Shown: positions 12,201 through 24,084, counted from the first letter of the stretch. The stretch is DNA of 64,000 nucleotides from Nautilus pompilius (GCA_018389105.1 JACATO010001453.1:1-64000), one strand, 5' to 3'. The notes: generated by a model from the sequence alone, not told the origin. Numbers and translations are program-made.

Positions 12201-12460
12201 TAAAAATCATGTGATTTAAATCCCCAGTGTTGACTGTAATAACTAAAAATAAACTAAAGGAGTCGACGATAAATCTGAGCCGTTTTTAGACGCCAAGACT
12301 TTAGTGATGCTACGCTGTTCATGTGTAGACGCTGATATTGCTTTCCGCCATCTTGATTCCGCGCGGGTGGCACGTGACCTCGGGGGAAGCCTCGGTATGC
12401 TATTACGAAAATCTGCCATTTATAAAAGTTTGACGAAATATTCTTTTCAGAAGTATGATT

Positions 12461-12466
12461 TTTATT
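12461..12466 (-). terminator. Candidate polyadenylation signal, membrane-protein gene
   Basis: AATAAA on the minus strand, about 340 nt downstream of the stop codon at 12804-12806 of the putative membrane-protein gene. Placement fits a 3' UTR end, but use is unproven. Confidence 0.3.
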
Positions 12467-12803
12467 TCAAGTATATATCATAATATCATAATTTATTAAT
12501 GTAAATTTCGTTTTAAAATATACTTTTCATTTCTTCTTGCTTATTTTATGTAATATACAGAAATGTAAGAAAATGAGAAATCTCTTGAAAATTAATTTAA
12601 AAAGAAAGTTTTCGATCTTTTTTTTTTTTGGTATTTTGGTAGAAATATATATATATAAACGGACAATTTGTTTCCTTCCGTGTGTCCATGCGGATGTTTT
12701 CAGACAAAACAAAACATTATTAACGTTGAAATTTGCAGTAAAAATTAAAAGTTTGAAAGGTACCACCCGACTAACGAGGATCCACCAGTATCTCCGGTGC
12801 TGT

Positions 12804-13087
12804 TTAAGGCAAATCATGAGTTTCTTTCCGTTTCATCCCAATCGGTGACCGCCATCTGCCCCCTGCTTCCTCCACCCGCACATCCATAAGCGGATCGGCG
12901 TCGTCTCTCAAAGTTTCTCTCATCAGGTACATATCGCGCTTGTTCACCGGCATGTAGGACGAGCACCTGCGCCTGCACACACTGACGACCAGACCGAGGC
13001 TGAGAACGAGCAGGGAGGCCAGCACGAGGCCACCTGCTAAGATCAGACTTCTTTTTTCCACGCTCAGCAGAACAGACTCTTGCACAC
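12804..13087 (-). CDS. Membrane-protein gene, exon 3 (TM and tail)
   Basis: Acceptor TTTTTTATTCTCGAAAG precedes a phase-1 frame encoding the transmembrane segment, the CRRRC motif and the cytoplasmic tail, ending THDLP and TAA (12804-12806). The hydrophobic segment followed directly by Arg/Cys is the strongest evidence that this is a real membrane-protein exon. Confidence 0.5.
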
Positions 13088-16000
13088 CTTTCGAGAATAA
13101 AAAAGAACATAATAAATCAACCGTTAATGAGGCGATCACTCAGAACAACCTTAAAAGTGAAATCGGTAACGCGGAGTTCAGGTGTGATTTATTCCTGCTG
13201 AGGGAGATAACTCATTGTACTTCCTGCGATATCGCTTGTGTATGCACGAAAAAGCTGTCACTGTTCCGTGTGTTATTGTTTAAGTTAATTCTGTGCTAAT
13301 GTAGCCTTAAAATTTAAAAAAAAACAAAACAACAAATATATAAATAGAAATCTGATACATGTTTTCAAGTGTTTGTGCGCTACTCTTTCCCGACCAAACC
13401 GTAACACCTAGAGGCCCCACAGTTTTAGTGTTGGTACTCCCAAAATGTCTAATTTGGGTTCCTCTACGAGTTAAAGTAATGAAAGGAAAACATCAACAGG
13501 AAACAGAACAAGAGGCAGAAAACCACCACAATGAGCAACAGATCAGAATGGCTGCAGCGAGGAAATGAAAGTTCAGAACAAAGAGGAAAGTGATTGGCAC
13601 AACCACAGAAAAGAACGGTTGAAGGAAGAGAATAGGAAAGTTTAGACCAACGAGACCTTTATAAAACTTGACAACGGACCAGAATGGCTGCAGTGAGGAA
13701 GAGAGAAACACATCTAGACAGAGTCCCAGACAGAACTACTACAAGAAAATCAGAGAGCAGGGTCTGATTAGCACAGGGCCCTGCTGAGAATTACGGTAAA
13801 AGTTCATTCTCTCCACTGGCCCCATTACTAAATATTTGTGAATTCTGCTCAGTAAAGAAATTTCCAGGTGAGACACCTGGTTTATGCTTCATATGACAAA
13901 GTGAAATTGACTTCTCTGCAGGAACCCCCAGACCCATTTAAATCCCTCTTGAATGGAAATGACCTTGAATCAAGACATTTCGTAGAATAAACTCAAAAGC
14001 ACAACTCCTGTTTTCAGATGACTTCGTTTGGAGTTTCAATAGATGCAAGTCCATCTGGCTTCGTGTCTACATTAAAAATCCAAGATCAGATTTACCACTA
14101 AATGGTTTCATTACTTCCATTGGATAATGAAGAGGCCAAACAATGCAACCAGGGGTGCAATATCATACCTGGAGTGAGGAATTAAATAGTCAAGAAGCTT
14201 CAAGATGTGCCACATCAAAAGAATAAGTTGGTTCACATTTTTAAGTATGCATTAGAGCACACGCCTTCAACAGATCATGGAGTAGTGATTCATGCTGATA
14301 AAAGATCTGCTGAGAGCATTCAGTACTTCAATTACTGATGAAGTTTCTGTCCTGTTGGTTAACCAGCATCATGAGAAGAGGGACATTGTACTCACACTTT
14401 GGGACAACAATCTGAAGAGGATTCCAGAGACATACAGATATTATGATACTTTGCAATATCTTTTGATGTTTTAACAAGGTGAGGATGATTACCATTTCCA
14501 AATCCAAGAAAGAAATCAGCAACCAGTGCACCAAATCCTTCCGAGAAAGTCAATGCCAATGATTTCTATGTTTATTGTTTAATGATCTGAGATGGTAGCT
14601 TTAATCACTTACTTAAGTTTAACAACCTTTTGCAGCAATTCCTGGTAGTCACGTATTGGAAAATTGAATCAGAGCATTTCTTTACTTGAGGCTACACCAG
14701 CAACAATTGCAAGTCACAGATTATGGCACCTCAGGAGTGCAATTCTGAATGATAGAAATGTTGGTAATCTATTGTTATTCTACCTTCAAGCTTCACAGGA
14801 GGCCCACGAGACATGCACAAACAGATACAAGATACAACCTAAGACCTGACCTCTTTAGCTCATTTACTTGCAATCCTAAATGGGATAGCAGGTCAGCAGC
14901 CTCGTAATCGTTACGATATCACTGCCAGAGTTTTCAAGCAAAAGCTAAATTGATGGGCTTCTTGGCAAAGAGTGAGGTTTTTGGAGCTCTACGGTATCAA
15001 TTGTACACTGTAGAATGACAAAAAAGGGGGCCTGCCTCATATTCATATCTTTATATGGCTTAAAGAAAAAATTCATGCCAGTGAAATTAATGACCTCATA
15101 AGTGCTGAATTGCCTGATCCTGATTTTGATCCAACATTGTTTGACATTGTCAGAATTCAAATGGATCACAAGCCCTGGGTTAATATAAATCGTAATCCCC
15201 CTTGCATGAAAGATGGCCTCTGTACTAAAAAGTAACCAAGAGTTTTTTCTAGGAGACACAAATAGGACATGATGGATATCCTCTGTACAGAATAAGAAAG
15301 TATGCGACAAAGAATATCAAGTAGACAATAGATTGGTTGTCCCATACTTCCCACTTTTCAGTCTTATATAAAAGTTGAGTTTGGCAATTTAGTAAAGTCA
15401 ATTAAGTACATTTGCAAATATGTACACACAGGATAGCAAGATACATTGGCACAAATGAAGCAGCTTGGCAGATCTTCAAGTTTCCTATACATGAGAGGCA
15501 TCCAATGGTTGCCCGGCTTGCAGTGCACTTAGAGAATGGTCAAACGGTCTACTTCACTGAAGAAGCAGCAAATCAACAAAGGCCTTGCTCCAAGAGAGAC
15601 CACTCTAACAAATTAAATCAAGGAGATTCATTTATAATCGCTCTGTTGTATCGTGAAGTGCCCCACTATATTACATTTGGCAGTCTACCAAGAAAGAGTT
15701 GGAAGAGAAAAGCTTTAGGTGCTAGAGTTGAAGGACATCTACACATACAGTCTTCATATGCACTTGGAAAAGTATATGAAGTGCATCCAAACAATTTTTA
15801 GTGCTTCTGTGTTTGAATATTTCACGTATAAGGACCAACCTCTTGATAATTTAAAGACTGTGGATGGTCAGATTTGTGACAAATTCAGGCCAGCATGTCA
15901 CTTCAGAGGACTCCAAGAGGATGATAGTCATTGGAATGAAGCCTTCACTTTGCACGTGTAAATCAGTTGCCTTCCCTATTGAGAAATCTGTTCTCAATCA

Positions 16001-18118
16001 TGTTGTGTGCCTGTAGCACAGTGATCCTCCCATTCTCTAAACCAATTACAAAGAAAACTTTAGTGAAGATTTTCTTTTATCAGGCCAAAACAGCATTCAG
16101 ATGCTGAATTTTCAGATACCATTTTAACAAAACTCTGATTAAAATTGAGGTCAATATTTGGTCTTTGTGGGTAAAGACTTGAAAGATTTTCGACTGCCAG
16201 CACCACATAAAGAAGAATACCATTCCCTTGCAAGAGAAATATTAGGAGAAATTTCTTGTGTTCTTGAAGAGAATGAGTAGAAATTAATTGCTGATAAAAG
16301 TTAACATACAATAAAATTCTCCAATCCACTAATTCCCATTCTGGAGCTCTATTCTTCCTTGATGTTCCAGGAGGCACAGAGAAGACCTTTGTAACCAATT
16401 TGTGACTAGAGGGAGAATCGCTCATGCAACCTTTAAGCTTCCTCTGAACCTTACCACCAATGAACAGCCACTCTGCAACATTTCAAGAGGCAGTGCATCA
16501 GCCAAGTCCTCCAAGATTGTAAGTTGATTGTATTGGATGAATGTGCCATGTCCCATAAAGGTGCATTTGAAGCTCTTGATCCTATGACGCAAGATCTTTG
16601 GGAGAATGACTGTGATGGGACGTGTCACATTGCTTGCAGCATGGGATTTTTGCCACTTTTTCGGTTGTCCCAAGAGGAACTAAGGCAAGTGAATTAAGTG
16701 CCTATATCAAAGCTTCATCACTGTGGCAGTATGTTAGCCCCTTAAAGTTAACAACTAAAGTGGGAGTTCGCCTTCATGGGGATTAAGAAGCAGAACAACT
16801 TGCCTCTGTTTTGTTGGATATTGGTAATGGTATTGTACCTGAATCTGGAGAGGATAGGTAGATTGGCTTGCCTTGTGGGACAAACCTCGAGATATAGCAG
16901 GATTTTTCCCAACCTAAGAAACCATTTTATGAGTGCAGAATGGCTGAGAAAAAGAGCAGCTCTGGCCCCGGAAGCTGCTTCTGTTAATTCCAGGAGATAC
17001 AGGTTCCTTCAAATCTATGGATGCTACTACTGATGTAGACCAATTGGTTCATTATCCTCCTGAGTCTTTTTAACACCCTCCAATCACCTGGGGTTCCACC
17101 TCAGTCTTCTTCTAAATGTTGGGGCTCCAACCATACTGCTAAGAAACAAACTCTGCAGGCACGAGATTGACAGTTAAGACCCTCGTGGTTCATGTTTTAG
17201 AAGCAACCATCATGACAGGAAGTCATACAGATAAAGATGTTTTCATTCCAGTGATTCCAAATGCACCATCTGATCTTCCCTCTGAACTTAAGAGAATCCA
17301 GTTCCCTATAAAACTCAGCTCTGCTATGACCATCAATAAAGCACAGGACCAAACGTTGAGGGTTGTTGGCCTCAATTTAGAAAGTCTGTGCTTTTTTCCA
17401 CGGACAACCGTATGTTGAATGCTCAGTTTTGGCCAAAACAAAAATCCGTTTGCTTTTCACCCTAAGAAAACATTGTCTATAAAGTGGCTCTGATGGAACA
17501 AAGTTAAATTTAAGTGTACAGCTTGTGGAATGCTAAGAAATGTATCATGAGCATCAATTCAATGTTTATTCCACGATTGTGTGTTTAAACAATCAACATT
17601 TCTGTTTTTCAAATTGATATAAAACTTTTTGTTATAAAAGCTATTGTTTTTACCTCACATAGTAAGCAATAAAGTCAAATTGATCAAAACAAAATAACAG
17701 CAGTACATGGGCGATTTGACATTTTGTGGTTTGTGCAAAAGGTTATCAGTTACGTAAATATCAGATATCATTAATATCTGGGGTCCTGGCTAAAACTGAT
17801 GGATAAATTCGAAACCGGTATGTCTATAACGATCCGAGGCACCTGTTCACTAATTTATATAATGTCACAGTCAACACTTATTTGAAACAGCTGCTTCCGA
17901 ATTTGCCAATGTGGAAACGGATAAAATCGGCAGCTTTCGGCTGGGAAACCAGATGCGACGTGGTAATGGGATATTTCTTACAGCCTAATTTGTTTTTACC
18001 TGAGTCTTAATTATCGAAAATGAGTTAACCGCAGTTGCATCTGATCGTAGAGTTATCTTCTCGTTATACATTGTTGTTATTTTGAATTAAAAGCTTCAAT
18101 CTTTATAAAGAACACGAC

Positions 18119-18199
<81 letters not shown>

Positions 18200-18292
18200 G
18201 TTATTTAAAACTTGTGAATGAAAGTGTAATTTATTATGGCTATAAAATTATTTATGGTGCAAAGATACGGGTGAAGTCGTTTCTGAGTGGAG

Positions 18293-18336
<44 letters not shown>

Positions 18337-21029
18337 AAACAAAAAAAAACAAATGGACGACCAGAATAATTTGCCAGCTTTAAAGAATATATATAATGGA
18401 ATCCTTCTGGTTACATTGAAAATGAAATCCTTTTCAAACTGCGTAGTTAAACAAAATTCTGACTTGCAAATAATATGAGCAAGAAAGCAGAAACGCAAGT
18501 TAACAAAAGTATTCAAAATTCCAAGATAGCACGGCACATTCGATAGTAATACACGCAGTTACGGTTGGATTAATGGTAGCAAACTGCGCACACATGAAGC
18601 TAAATAACTGCCTAGATAATTGTGAAGTAAAGAGACAAATTGGAGTGATACTTCACGAAGCAAGAAATCGGAACATATTTGCTTTATTTCCCGAACTTGG
18701 AGCTGAAATCTTTGGAACCTATTTTCGTCGTTTCATGGCATATTGCTACACATACACGTCCAAGTTGCATTTCGATGTCAACGAGGCAGGACTCGAGTCT
18801 AGCTATAGGTTAGTAGTAAGTGGAACCGGCAACAAGAACAACGAAAAAGGCATTTTACTTTCCTCTACATTATCTCTGGCTGTTACTGAATAAGCATCGA
18901 GGCCATTAGGTTTCCTACGAAGAGGGATGAAAACGATAGAAGGAAGAAAGAAAATTCTCTGGAAGAATAACTTAGACCTCAGGTTCCCATTACGTTTTCC
19001 CAAAGGAAACTAGACTGCTGAAAACATTTAACTTTGAAATGGTCACTATGGCAACGAAAGAAGATCGAGACGTTGTTACCACGGAGCTGTTTGTGGTTTT
19101 TCTGACAGTGGAGAGTTATGATGTCGCCCACACGCGTCAGAAAACGTTCAGAAATTTACATTTGCTGAAATTCCCATTAACGACATGAATAATAATGCTC
19201 CATAAGTGGTCATGACGTCACAGATTTGCACTCGACCCACGGTTGGCGGAGGCCAATAAAATTAGGCTTCCGTCTAATGTTGTTAAGTTAAAATTAAATC
19301 TGGAGACCAGTCAACATCGACGGATTTGGTTCTAAAAATAACTCCGCTTTATTAAATCGTATAGCGTGTTATCCGAACAACATGAGGGAACAGTATAAGT
19401 TACGCGAGTTAAGCAGACTTACACCGATGGGGAGATAACTCTTCTATTTATCCCATCCTATACATGTATATTTATATTAAATTGCAGCATAAAATAGTGT
19501 GTGAAACGACTACAAGTACTCTCAGATGTATAAAAAAGAAGAAAGTGCGTCACTCTCTTGTATACATTTCACTTTGTAAATATAAACGATAAACGCACAG
19601 AAGCAGCCAAAGACTCAGACACCAGATAATTCATTGCTGAAATTACCCTAAATTCTATAGCCATTCCACCCGCGTATCAACCGCAAACGTTTGTAAACAG
19701 TCCAGCTACTTATACTGCCAACCCCCATTATAATATGATCACTATAGTTTATTGGTAGTATATAGAGTAGACAATATCGATTATCGATAACATGAGAGAA
19801 TCCATGCAGTTTATTACTCTCATGCAAGCAAACTTTCGATGTAACTTTTCCCAGTGGACGGAACGAAAGTCAGTCTTCATCTGGCAACAACTCGGTTTTA
19901 TCAAGGGAGGACCGAGTTGGGGGGGAGGGGGGGGAGGGAAATAAACCCATTCTGGTCCTTAATCACAGGAATTTGCCGAATGTTGTTCAGCCAGTTCTGG
20001 ACGAAACTTACCCACGTGGACGGCTCTCACATCATAGCCAGAGCCTGTAGGGAGGACATCTCTGAGCGTCGCCTTGCCATGGGGTACTTGGTGAGTCGAA
20101 GTCCGGCTGACGCAGCATTTCTCCGAGGATGTCTGTAAGGCATAAAAAGAAAAATGCCAGAAAGAGTTGATTTTTGCGACAGCGAGAACCCGAACACAGC
20201 GCCCCAACCAAATGGAATAGACTATATTTCTGTCAGTTGGGATGTAATTTGAATTGACTTTCTGTGATTAAAGTATCACAAATGTGACACATAGACGTGT
20301 AGTGATTCACTCGGAATTCCTGAAAACTTATCGAAGCGTCGGGCAAACACAAAAGACTTGGGGGATAATCCACCGTGTTTCTTAAAATGTGCCTTTTCCT
20401 ATGCATTTTCCTTCTCGCCTAGTATTCTTGTTTTCATTATTCACCTACAAACTATTATACCATCAGAAACCTGATTTAATTCCTATTCAATCGTTTAATT
20501 TTCTTCGAATGGGCGGGGATCGAGGTGATTTACCTGGTATGGAAATTTCCCCGATGCAACGAAAATTCGCTTCTGACTTCCGGCGCTAACATCGCCAGAC
20601 CACACCCGCGGTACCGGGGCTCGGACGGTTCTCTGCGATCTCGATAACTCCGCCAAACGTCGCTAGGGGGGGGGGTCTGTTTGGCGTGCGCTACCATGGG
20701 AACGGTGCAGTTCGGGCTTCCTGTTGGAATGCAGGTTTCTTGAATGTCCCTTTCCCGGCATAGATGGAGTCTACGCGGTCCTGTCACGACACTCACAGCG
20801 CGACAATAGATATTCTCGACCCTCGCCCAAAGAGGGCGCCAGTTCTGAATCCACTGCTGCCCGTGGAGAAGCGAAGAGCAGAGGCGAGGGCGCGGGAAGG
20901 AGAATATTAAGGTGGGGGGGGTAAACAGAGAGAAAGAGCCTGAGGAAGATGGTGAACGACAGAAAGATATACCTGCAAGCCATGGATTCGCTTTGTGGCC
21001 ACGGATACGAACAGAACAAGTCCCAGCAT
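12804..21029 (-). CDS. Putative 153-aa single-pass membrane protein, family unknown
   Basis: Three minus-strand exons join in phase: 21029-20973, 20132-20012 and 13087-12804. The product begins with a signal-peptide-like segment (MLGLVLFVSVATKRIHGLQ). A short ectodomain of about 55 residues with a CC pair follows. Next comes a hydrophobic segment (about residues 74-97, LILAGGLVLASLLVLSLGLV), a basic CRRRC stop-transfer/possible palmitoylation motif and a tail of about 55 residues with acidic patches (LRDDADPLMD). Exon 2 has a strong pyrimidine-rich TTACAG acceptor and a GTAAGT donor; exon 3 has a good acceptor; the exon 1 donor GTATAT is weaker. Only one frame of exon 2 is open, and its end phase (1) matches exon 3. 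Shape resembles small Shisa-like proteins, but the Shisa cysteine pattern is absent. Extra exons may have been missed. The join is an inference. Confidence 0.45.
13480..17500 (+). mobile_element. Decayed Helitron (Rep/helicase) on plus strand
   Basis: Collinear fragments of a Helitron Rep-helicase polyprotein, broken by stops and frameshifts. They are: an Arg/Glu-rich N-terminus (13480-13740), KFPGETPGLC and the SLLNGNDLESRHF block (13858-13982), the VVIHADKR block (near 14275), the HUH-type GLPHIHIFIWL (15027-15060), the downstream SIKYICKYV Rep motif (15397-15430), HPMVARLAVHLENGQTVYF (from 15499), NHFMSAEWLRKRAALAP (near 16925), VGAPTILLRN (near 17118) and the helicase AMTINKAQDQTL motif (17323-17360). 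The final ENIVYKVAL piece is near 17480. The 5' TC and 3' hairpin-CTRR ends were not located. It sits in intron 2 of the putative membrane-protein gene, antisense to it. Minus-strand frames inside are shadows. Confidence 0.85.
17501..18118. other. No identifiable gene
   Basis: AT-rich non-coding sequence downstream of the Helitron helicase. It may include the Helitron 3' end, which I could not place. Confidence 0.4.
18120..18335. repeat. (AAT)n and (CAA)n microsatellites
   Basis: (AAT) run at about 18120-18199 (some 26 units) and (CAA) run at 18293-18335 (some 14 units), followed by an A-rich tail. Asn or Leu homopolymer frames across them are artefacts. Confidence 0.9.
18340..20000. other. 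No identifiable gene
   Basis: A plus-strand frame of 106 codons at 18573-18893 has no recognisable domain or splice context. A TGACGTCA CRE-like site is at 19213-19220 and GGGGAGATAACTC at 19429-19441. A G-run lies at about 19920-19937. Under the gene model above this is intron 2. Confidence 0.4.
20012..20132 (-). CDS. Membrane-protein gene, exon 2 (ectodomain)
   Basis: 121 nt with a long pyrimidine tract ending TTACAG and a GTAAGT donor. It encodes TSSEKCCVSRTS ... GYDVRAVHV, entered at phase 0 and left at phase 1; the other two minus frames contain stops. A weaker plus-strand exon (acceptor ATCACAG, donor GTGAGT at about 20090) overlaps it and cannot be fully excluded. Confidence 0.45.
20973..21029 (-). 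CDS. Membrane-protein gene, exon 1 (signal peptide)
   Basis: Nineteen codons from ATG to a phase-0 junction (TTGCAG|GTATAT). The encoded segment is hydrophobic and signal-peptide-like. Other frames are open across the exon, and an upstream ATG at 21133 lies in a different frame, so this start is chosen only because it gives a signal peptide and the phase needed by exon 2. Confidence 0.35.
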
Positions 21030-21049
21030 AGGATTCTTCTCCCAACAGT

Positions 21050-21330
21050 CAAATCTGCTCCAGGTTCTTCCCTTTCTCCTCCCTCCCGCTGGCTCGCACC
21101 GATATGTAAACTACTGAGTGAACCAGACGGCATTTAAAAGATTGTTACTCGCTGAGAATATTGATCGGTCTCGCCTCGCCAGCTGGCGTGACAAGGCCGC
21201 GCATGCGCGACCCGGTTCGGACCGCGCCGTTGTCGTCTGCTACCGACTTTGCCATTTAGCGGCGATTTCGGGATTAATCAACGGAAAATCGCAATTGAAT
21301 CCACCAAAGATAGGCGCCGGACAGGCGGCG
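21050..21330 (-). promoter_or_regulatory. Candidate CpG promoter with NRF1-type palindrome
   Basis: A CpG-rich stretch directly upstream of exon 1 of the putative membrane-protein gene. It contains GCGCATGCGC (21199-21208), the palindromic NRF1 core, within CCGCGCATGCGCGACC. Position and composition suit a TATA-less promoter. Activity is inferred. Confidence 0.4.
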
Positions 21331-21704
21331 TGAAAGAGATTGTAGAAGCTTACTTTCTATCTGAAAAGTTCCATCCTATTCCTGATCCCCTCCATAATCT
21401 TCTTCCGAACAACGGTTTCTTTGAAGACCGATCTGTAAATGTCTGCGATAGGTTTTTACGCTATTACTATTATCGTAATCATTCTTATCGTGTGTAAAAC
21501 TGCATCATCTTTGTTTATACTCATTTCAGAAACCTACACCCGGCCATGCGATGAGAGCATCAAGACCACTGTTTGATGTCCATGTTGAAAGATTTCCCTG
21601 GATACCTAAGATGGCTGACAACCTCGAATGTCGTGTTGCGCGTGGAGATCAAAAACAGATAACCCGGCTAACGTTTTGTCGTCCTTCACAATGCCCCGCG
21701 AGAC

Positions 21705-21952
21705 ATGGTTTTAGGGTTCATAATATTTACCCCCTTTCGCGTCATTTTAAATATTAGATCTAGAGTCATTGTTTTAGGGTTCATAATATTTACCCCCTTT
21801 CGCGCCATTTTAAATATTAGATCTAGAGTCATGGTTTTAGGGTTCATAATATTTACCCCCTTTCGCGCCATTTTAAATATTAGATCTAGAGTCATGGTTT
21901 TAGGGTTCATAATATTTACCCCCTTTCGCGCCATTTTAAATATTAGATCTAA
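21705..21952. repeat. 63-bp tandem repeat, four copies
   Basis: A unit beginning GGTTTTAGGGTTCATAATA recurs exactly every 63 bp (GTTTTAGGG at 21708, 21771, 21834, 21897). Copies differ by very few bases. Because 63 is a multiple of 3, open frames run through on both strands; they are not genes. Each unit contains TTTCGCG and an AGATCT palindrome. Confidence 0.95.
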
Positions 21953-22753
21953 CTGATTGTGTTGGAATCTATAGCTGTTTTATTTCGTTTCCCCTATACG
22001 CTGACAATGATTTCGAGTGTAGTTATACTGCCCCTTTTCTCCCCCCACCTCCCACGGGTTATTTACACAGGGCAGCCATTAGGAGACAAGCAGTTATTTT
22101 AATGACTTCTTCTTAGTCTTCGCCAAACGGGAAAAATGTTATAAGTCGCTAAAAGTTGTGACGTCATTATTACTGTTTTTCCTTAACAACGCCACCGCTG
22201 ACATCACTCTGTGGCTGTTCTTAAAGCTGACAAGACCTGCTTTTCAATTAGATTTTTACCGACATTGTTTAAGCGATTACATATATTTTGAAATGTTGTC
22301 TGAGTTATCTCTGGAAAATAGTGGTAAGAACAGATTTTAAATTAGTTTCACCTGCTTCGCTCCTCCCCCTTTTTGCTAGAATTATATATTGAAAAGTCTA
22401 CGCTTGGGGAATTTCCTCCGAGACTCGTTTTACCACCAATTTCATTTAGTTTTCCAAGATCCAAGGCTGCACAAAATGACAATTAAACGATGAAGGCGAA
22501 TAAACTGTTTGTAAACGTTAAAGGAAGCTAACTCTTGTCACTATCACTTGAACCGTAATCTAAACCCACACCAACTTACCTCTTCTGAACAACAAGACTG
22601 CAATGCAGTAAATCGGTGACATCGGGCTTAGTGTCCAAATTTATCGAGCTGGGACGAAATTTCTTTATTTGTTTTTGGTTCGATTATCATTTGTGACCTG
22701 TAGACGTTTGTTTATCTGATTTCCCTGGGAGTGAAAGGAAACCGATATTGGAA

Positions 22754-23101
22754 GATCCGATATCTTCTTCTTCGATCACTCGTTTCATAAGAGTGGGATG
22801 CGTTGCACCGTCGTTATGCGGCATCCTGTCCCAGTGCATCGGTCTTCAGCAGCGGTTTATTCTTCTGACTTTTCCTTGTCATAGGAGGCTCGCCTCTGTC
22901 ATGGTTATAGAGCGTCCCCCACCGCCCTTGTCTGAGGGCCTACACGGGCCACTTCCTAGCAGCAACTGGAGCAGTGCCAGTAAAGTGCCTCGCTCAAGGG
23001 TCACAACGATGTGCCAGCAACGGGAATTGAACCCAGGACCCTTAGGTCCTGAAGCCAACACACTCACCACTGAGCCACATTGCCTGGCGACGATCCGATA
23101 T
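22754..23101 (-). mobile_element. tRNA-derived SINE with 10-bp target duplication
   Basis: A 328-bp element (22764-23091) is bounded by direct repeats GATCCGATAT at 22754-22763 and 23092-23101. On the minus strand it opens with a tRNA-like head carrying an A box (TGGCTCAGTGG) and a B box (GGTTCAATTCC). A body follows with GCGAGGCACTTTACTGGCAC, ending in a GAAGAAGAAG tail next to the duplication. The structure is diagnostic of a pol III SINE inserted by target-primed reverse transcription. The head is not a functional tRNA gene. Overlapping open frames are shadows. Confidence 0.9.
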
Positions 23102-23457
23102 AATATCCATGGCTTCAGCTTCAGACCTCCTGAACTATATCGCATTTCACGAAAGAGTCGTCAGTTCAGACCTGACCCTATGGTTAGAAATCCAAGTCAC
23201 TTGAAATCGACTAACTTCTGAAATTAAGACTATTTCCAGTTCACGACATTCCACTTAATGTCTACGAAATATCTGAATATATATATTAAAGATGTGTTCT
23301 GTTTTATTTTGATATTATACTGATTTTAATATTCATGACCATATGGATCACATAAAGTCACTGGACGATTTTACAATATTGCCGCCTAATAAAAATTTAC
23401 TCATTGTCTGCAATCGCAGAATGCTGATATCTATGTTATCGCCACAGTTTCGCGGTG

Positions 23458-23800
23458 TTAATATCTAACAAAACCACCCCTAGCCATAGTAGCAGCTTTC
23501 AAACGTTCTGGCACTGATGAAGCTAACAACATCCTCTAATGTTCCTGCCATTAATTGCTGTTGATTTCCCTTAAACCTGGAGACCGGCCCATTCAAGAGT
23601 TTTCGCCCCTTTTCTGTGGAAAATTACACTTTTGCTGGAAAATAGCATTTCGTTCCAACAGTGTTCATGCCGGCAGTGAACATTTATTTCCAATATCCTA
23701 TGATTCAAAACAAGAAATCGATAAGTTAGAATTTCACTTTTCACGCGCAGAATCTGAAGCGTCATTTGAGTTTAATGTAGTTTTTATTTAAAAAAATTTT
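23458..23800 (-). pseudogene. Tc1/mariner-like transposase relic (C-terminal end)
   Basis: On the minus strand the last about 25 codons read LLASSVPERLKAATMARGGFVRY and stop at 23458-23460, resembling the terminal ARGG.TRY block of Tc1/mariner-type transposases. Upstream frames are broken (a degenerate LEWAGLQV is near 23590). No catalytic triad or terminal repeats were seen. The assignment rests mainly on the C-terminal block. Confidence 0.4.
23784..23789 (-). terminator. Candidate PM20D2 polyadenylation signal
   Basis: AATAAA on the minus strand about 300 nt past the PM20D2 stop. It is the nearest clear match; use is inferred. Confidence 0.3.
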
Positions 23801-24084
23801 TTTGGAGAACTAAATTTACCTTTAACGAAACACTGATGTAAGGGAAGTACAGGTGTTGGTTGTTATCATTAATTATGTTTTTTTAAAAAAAAAAATAATC
23901 TTTGAATTACTTCGAGCTTTTGATTGGCAACAGGCATTAAAAACGAAGAGACGATACATCTGAGCTTAGGCGGAACCCTGGGACGTGCAGCTGATACTTT
24001 CGTATAAAATTATCTATGCCGATGTAAAAACAAAAAGAATTTTCTTTTTAGTGATTCGATTTAAAAAAAAAAATAATAAGCCAT

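Noticed and set aside
11717..12214. 165-codon plus-strand frame and opposite-strand frames
   Set aside because: The bulk is Arg/Glu repeats from the GA/CA microsatellite; no conserved part upstream.
14945..16673. Several minus-strand frames of 80-120 codons
   Set aside because: Shadows of the plus-strand Helitron Rep-helicase relic.
18205..18537. Poly-Leu / poly-Asn frames
   Set aside because: Produced by the (CAA)n microsatellite.
20000..20095. Plus-strand exon with acceptor ATCACAG and donor GTGAGT
   Set aside because: The overlapping minus-strand exon has a better pyrimidine tract, a GTAAGT donor and phase agreement with a neighbouring TM exon; kept only as an alternative.
20530..21045. 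171-codon minus-strand frame
   Set aside because: GC-rich and open by composition; runs through the exon 1 donor, has no domain, and another phase gives the coherent spliced model.
21686..21956. Repetitive protein frames on both strands
   Set aside because: Created by the 63-bp tandem repeat whose length is a multiple of three.
23015..23091. tRNA gene on the minus strand
   Set aside because: A and B boxes are present but the acceptor stem does not close and the sequence runs into a SINE body with target duplications.
22748..23221. 157-codon plus frame and 88-codon minus frame
   Set aside because: Both lie within the SINE; no protein domain.
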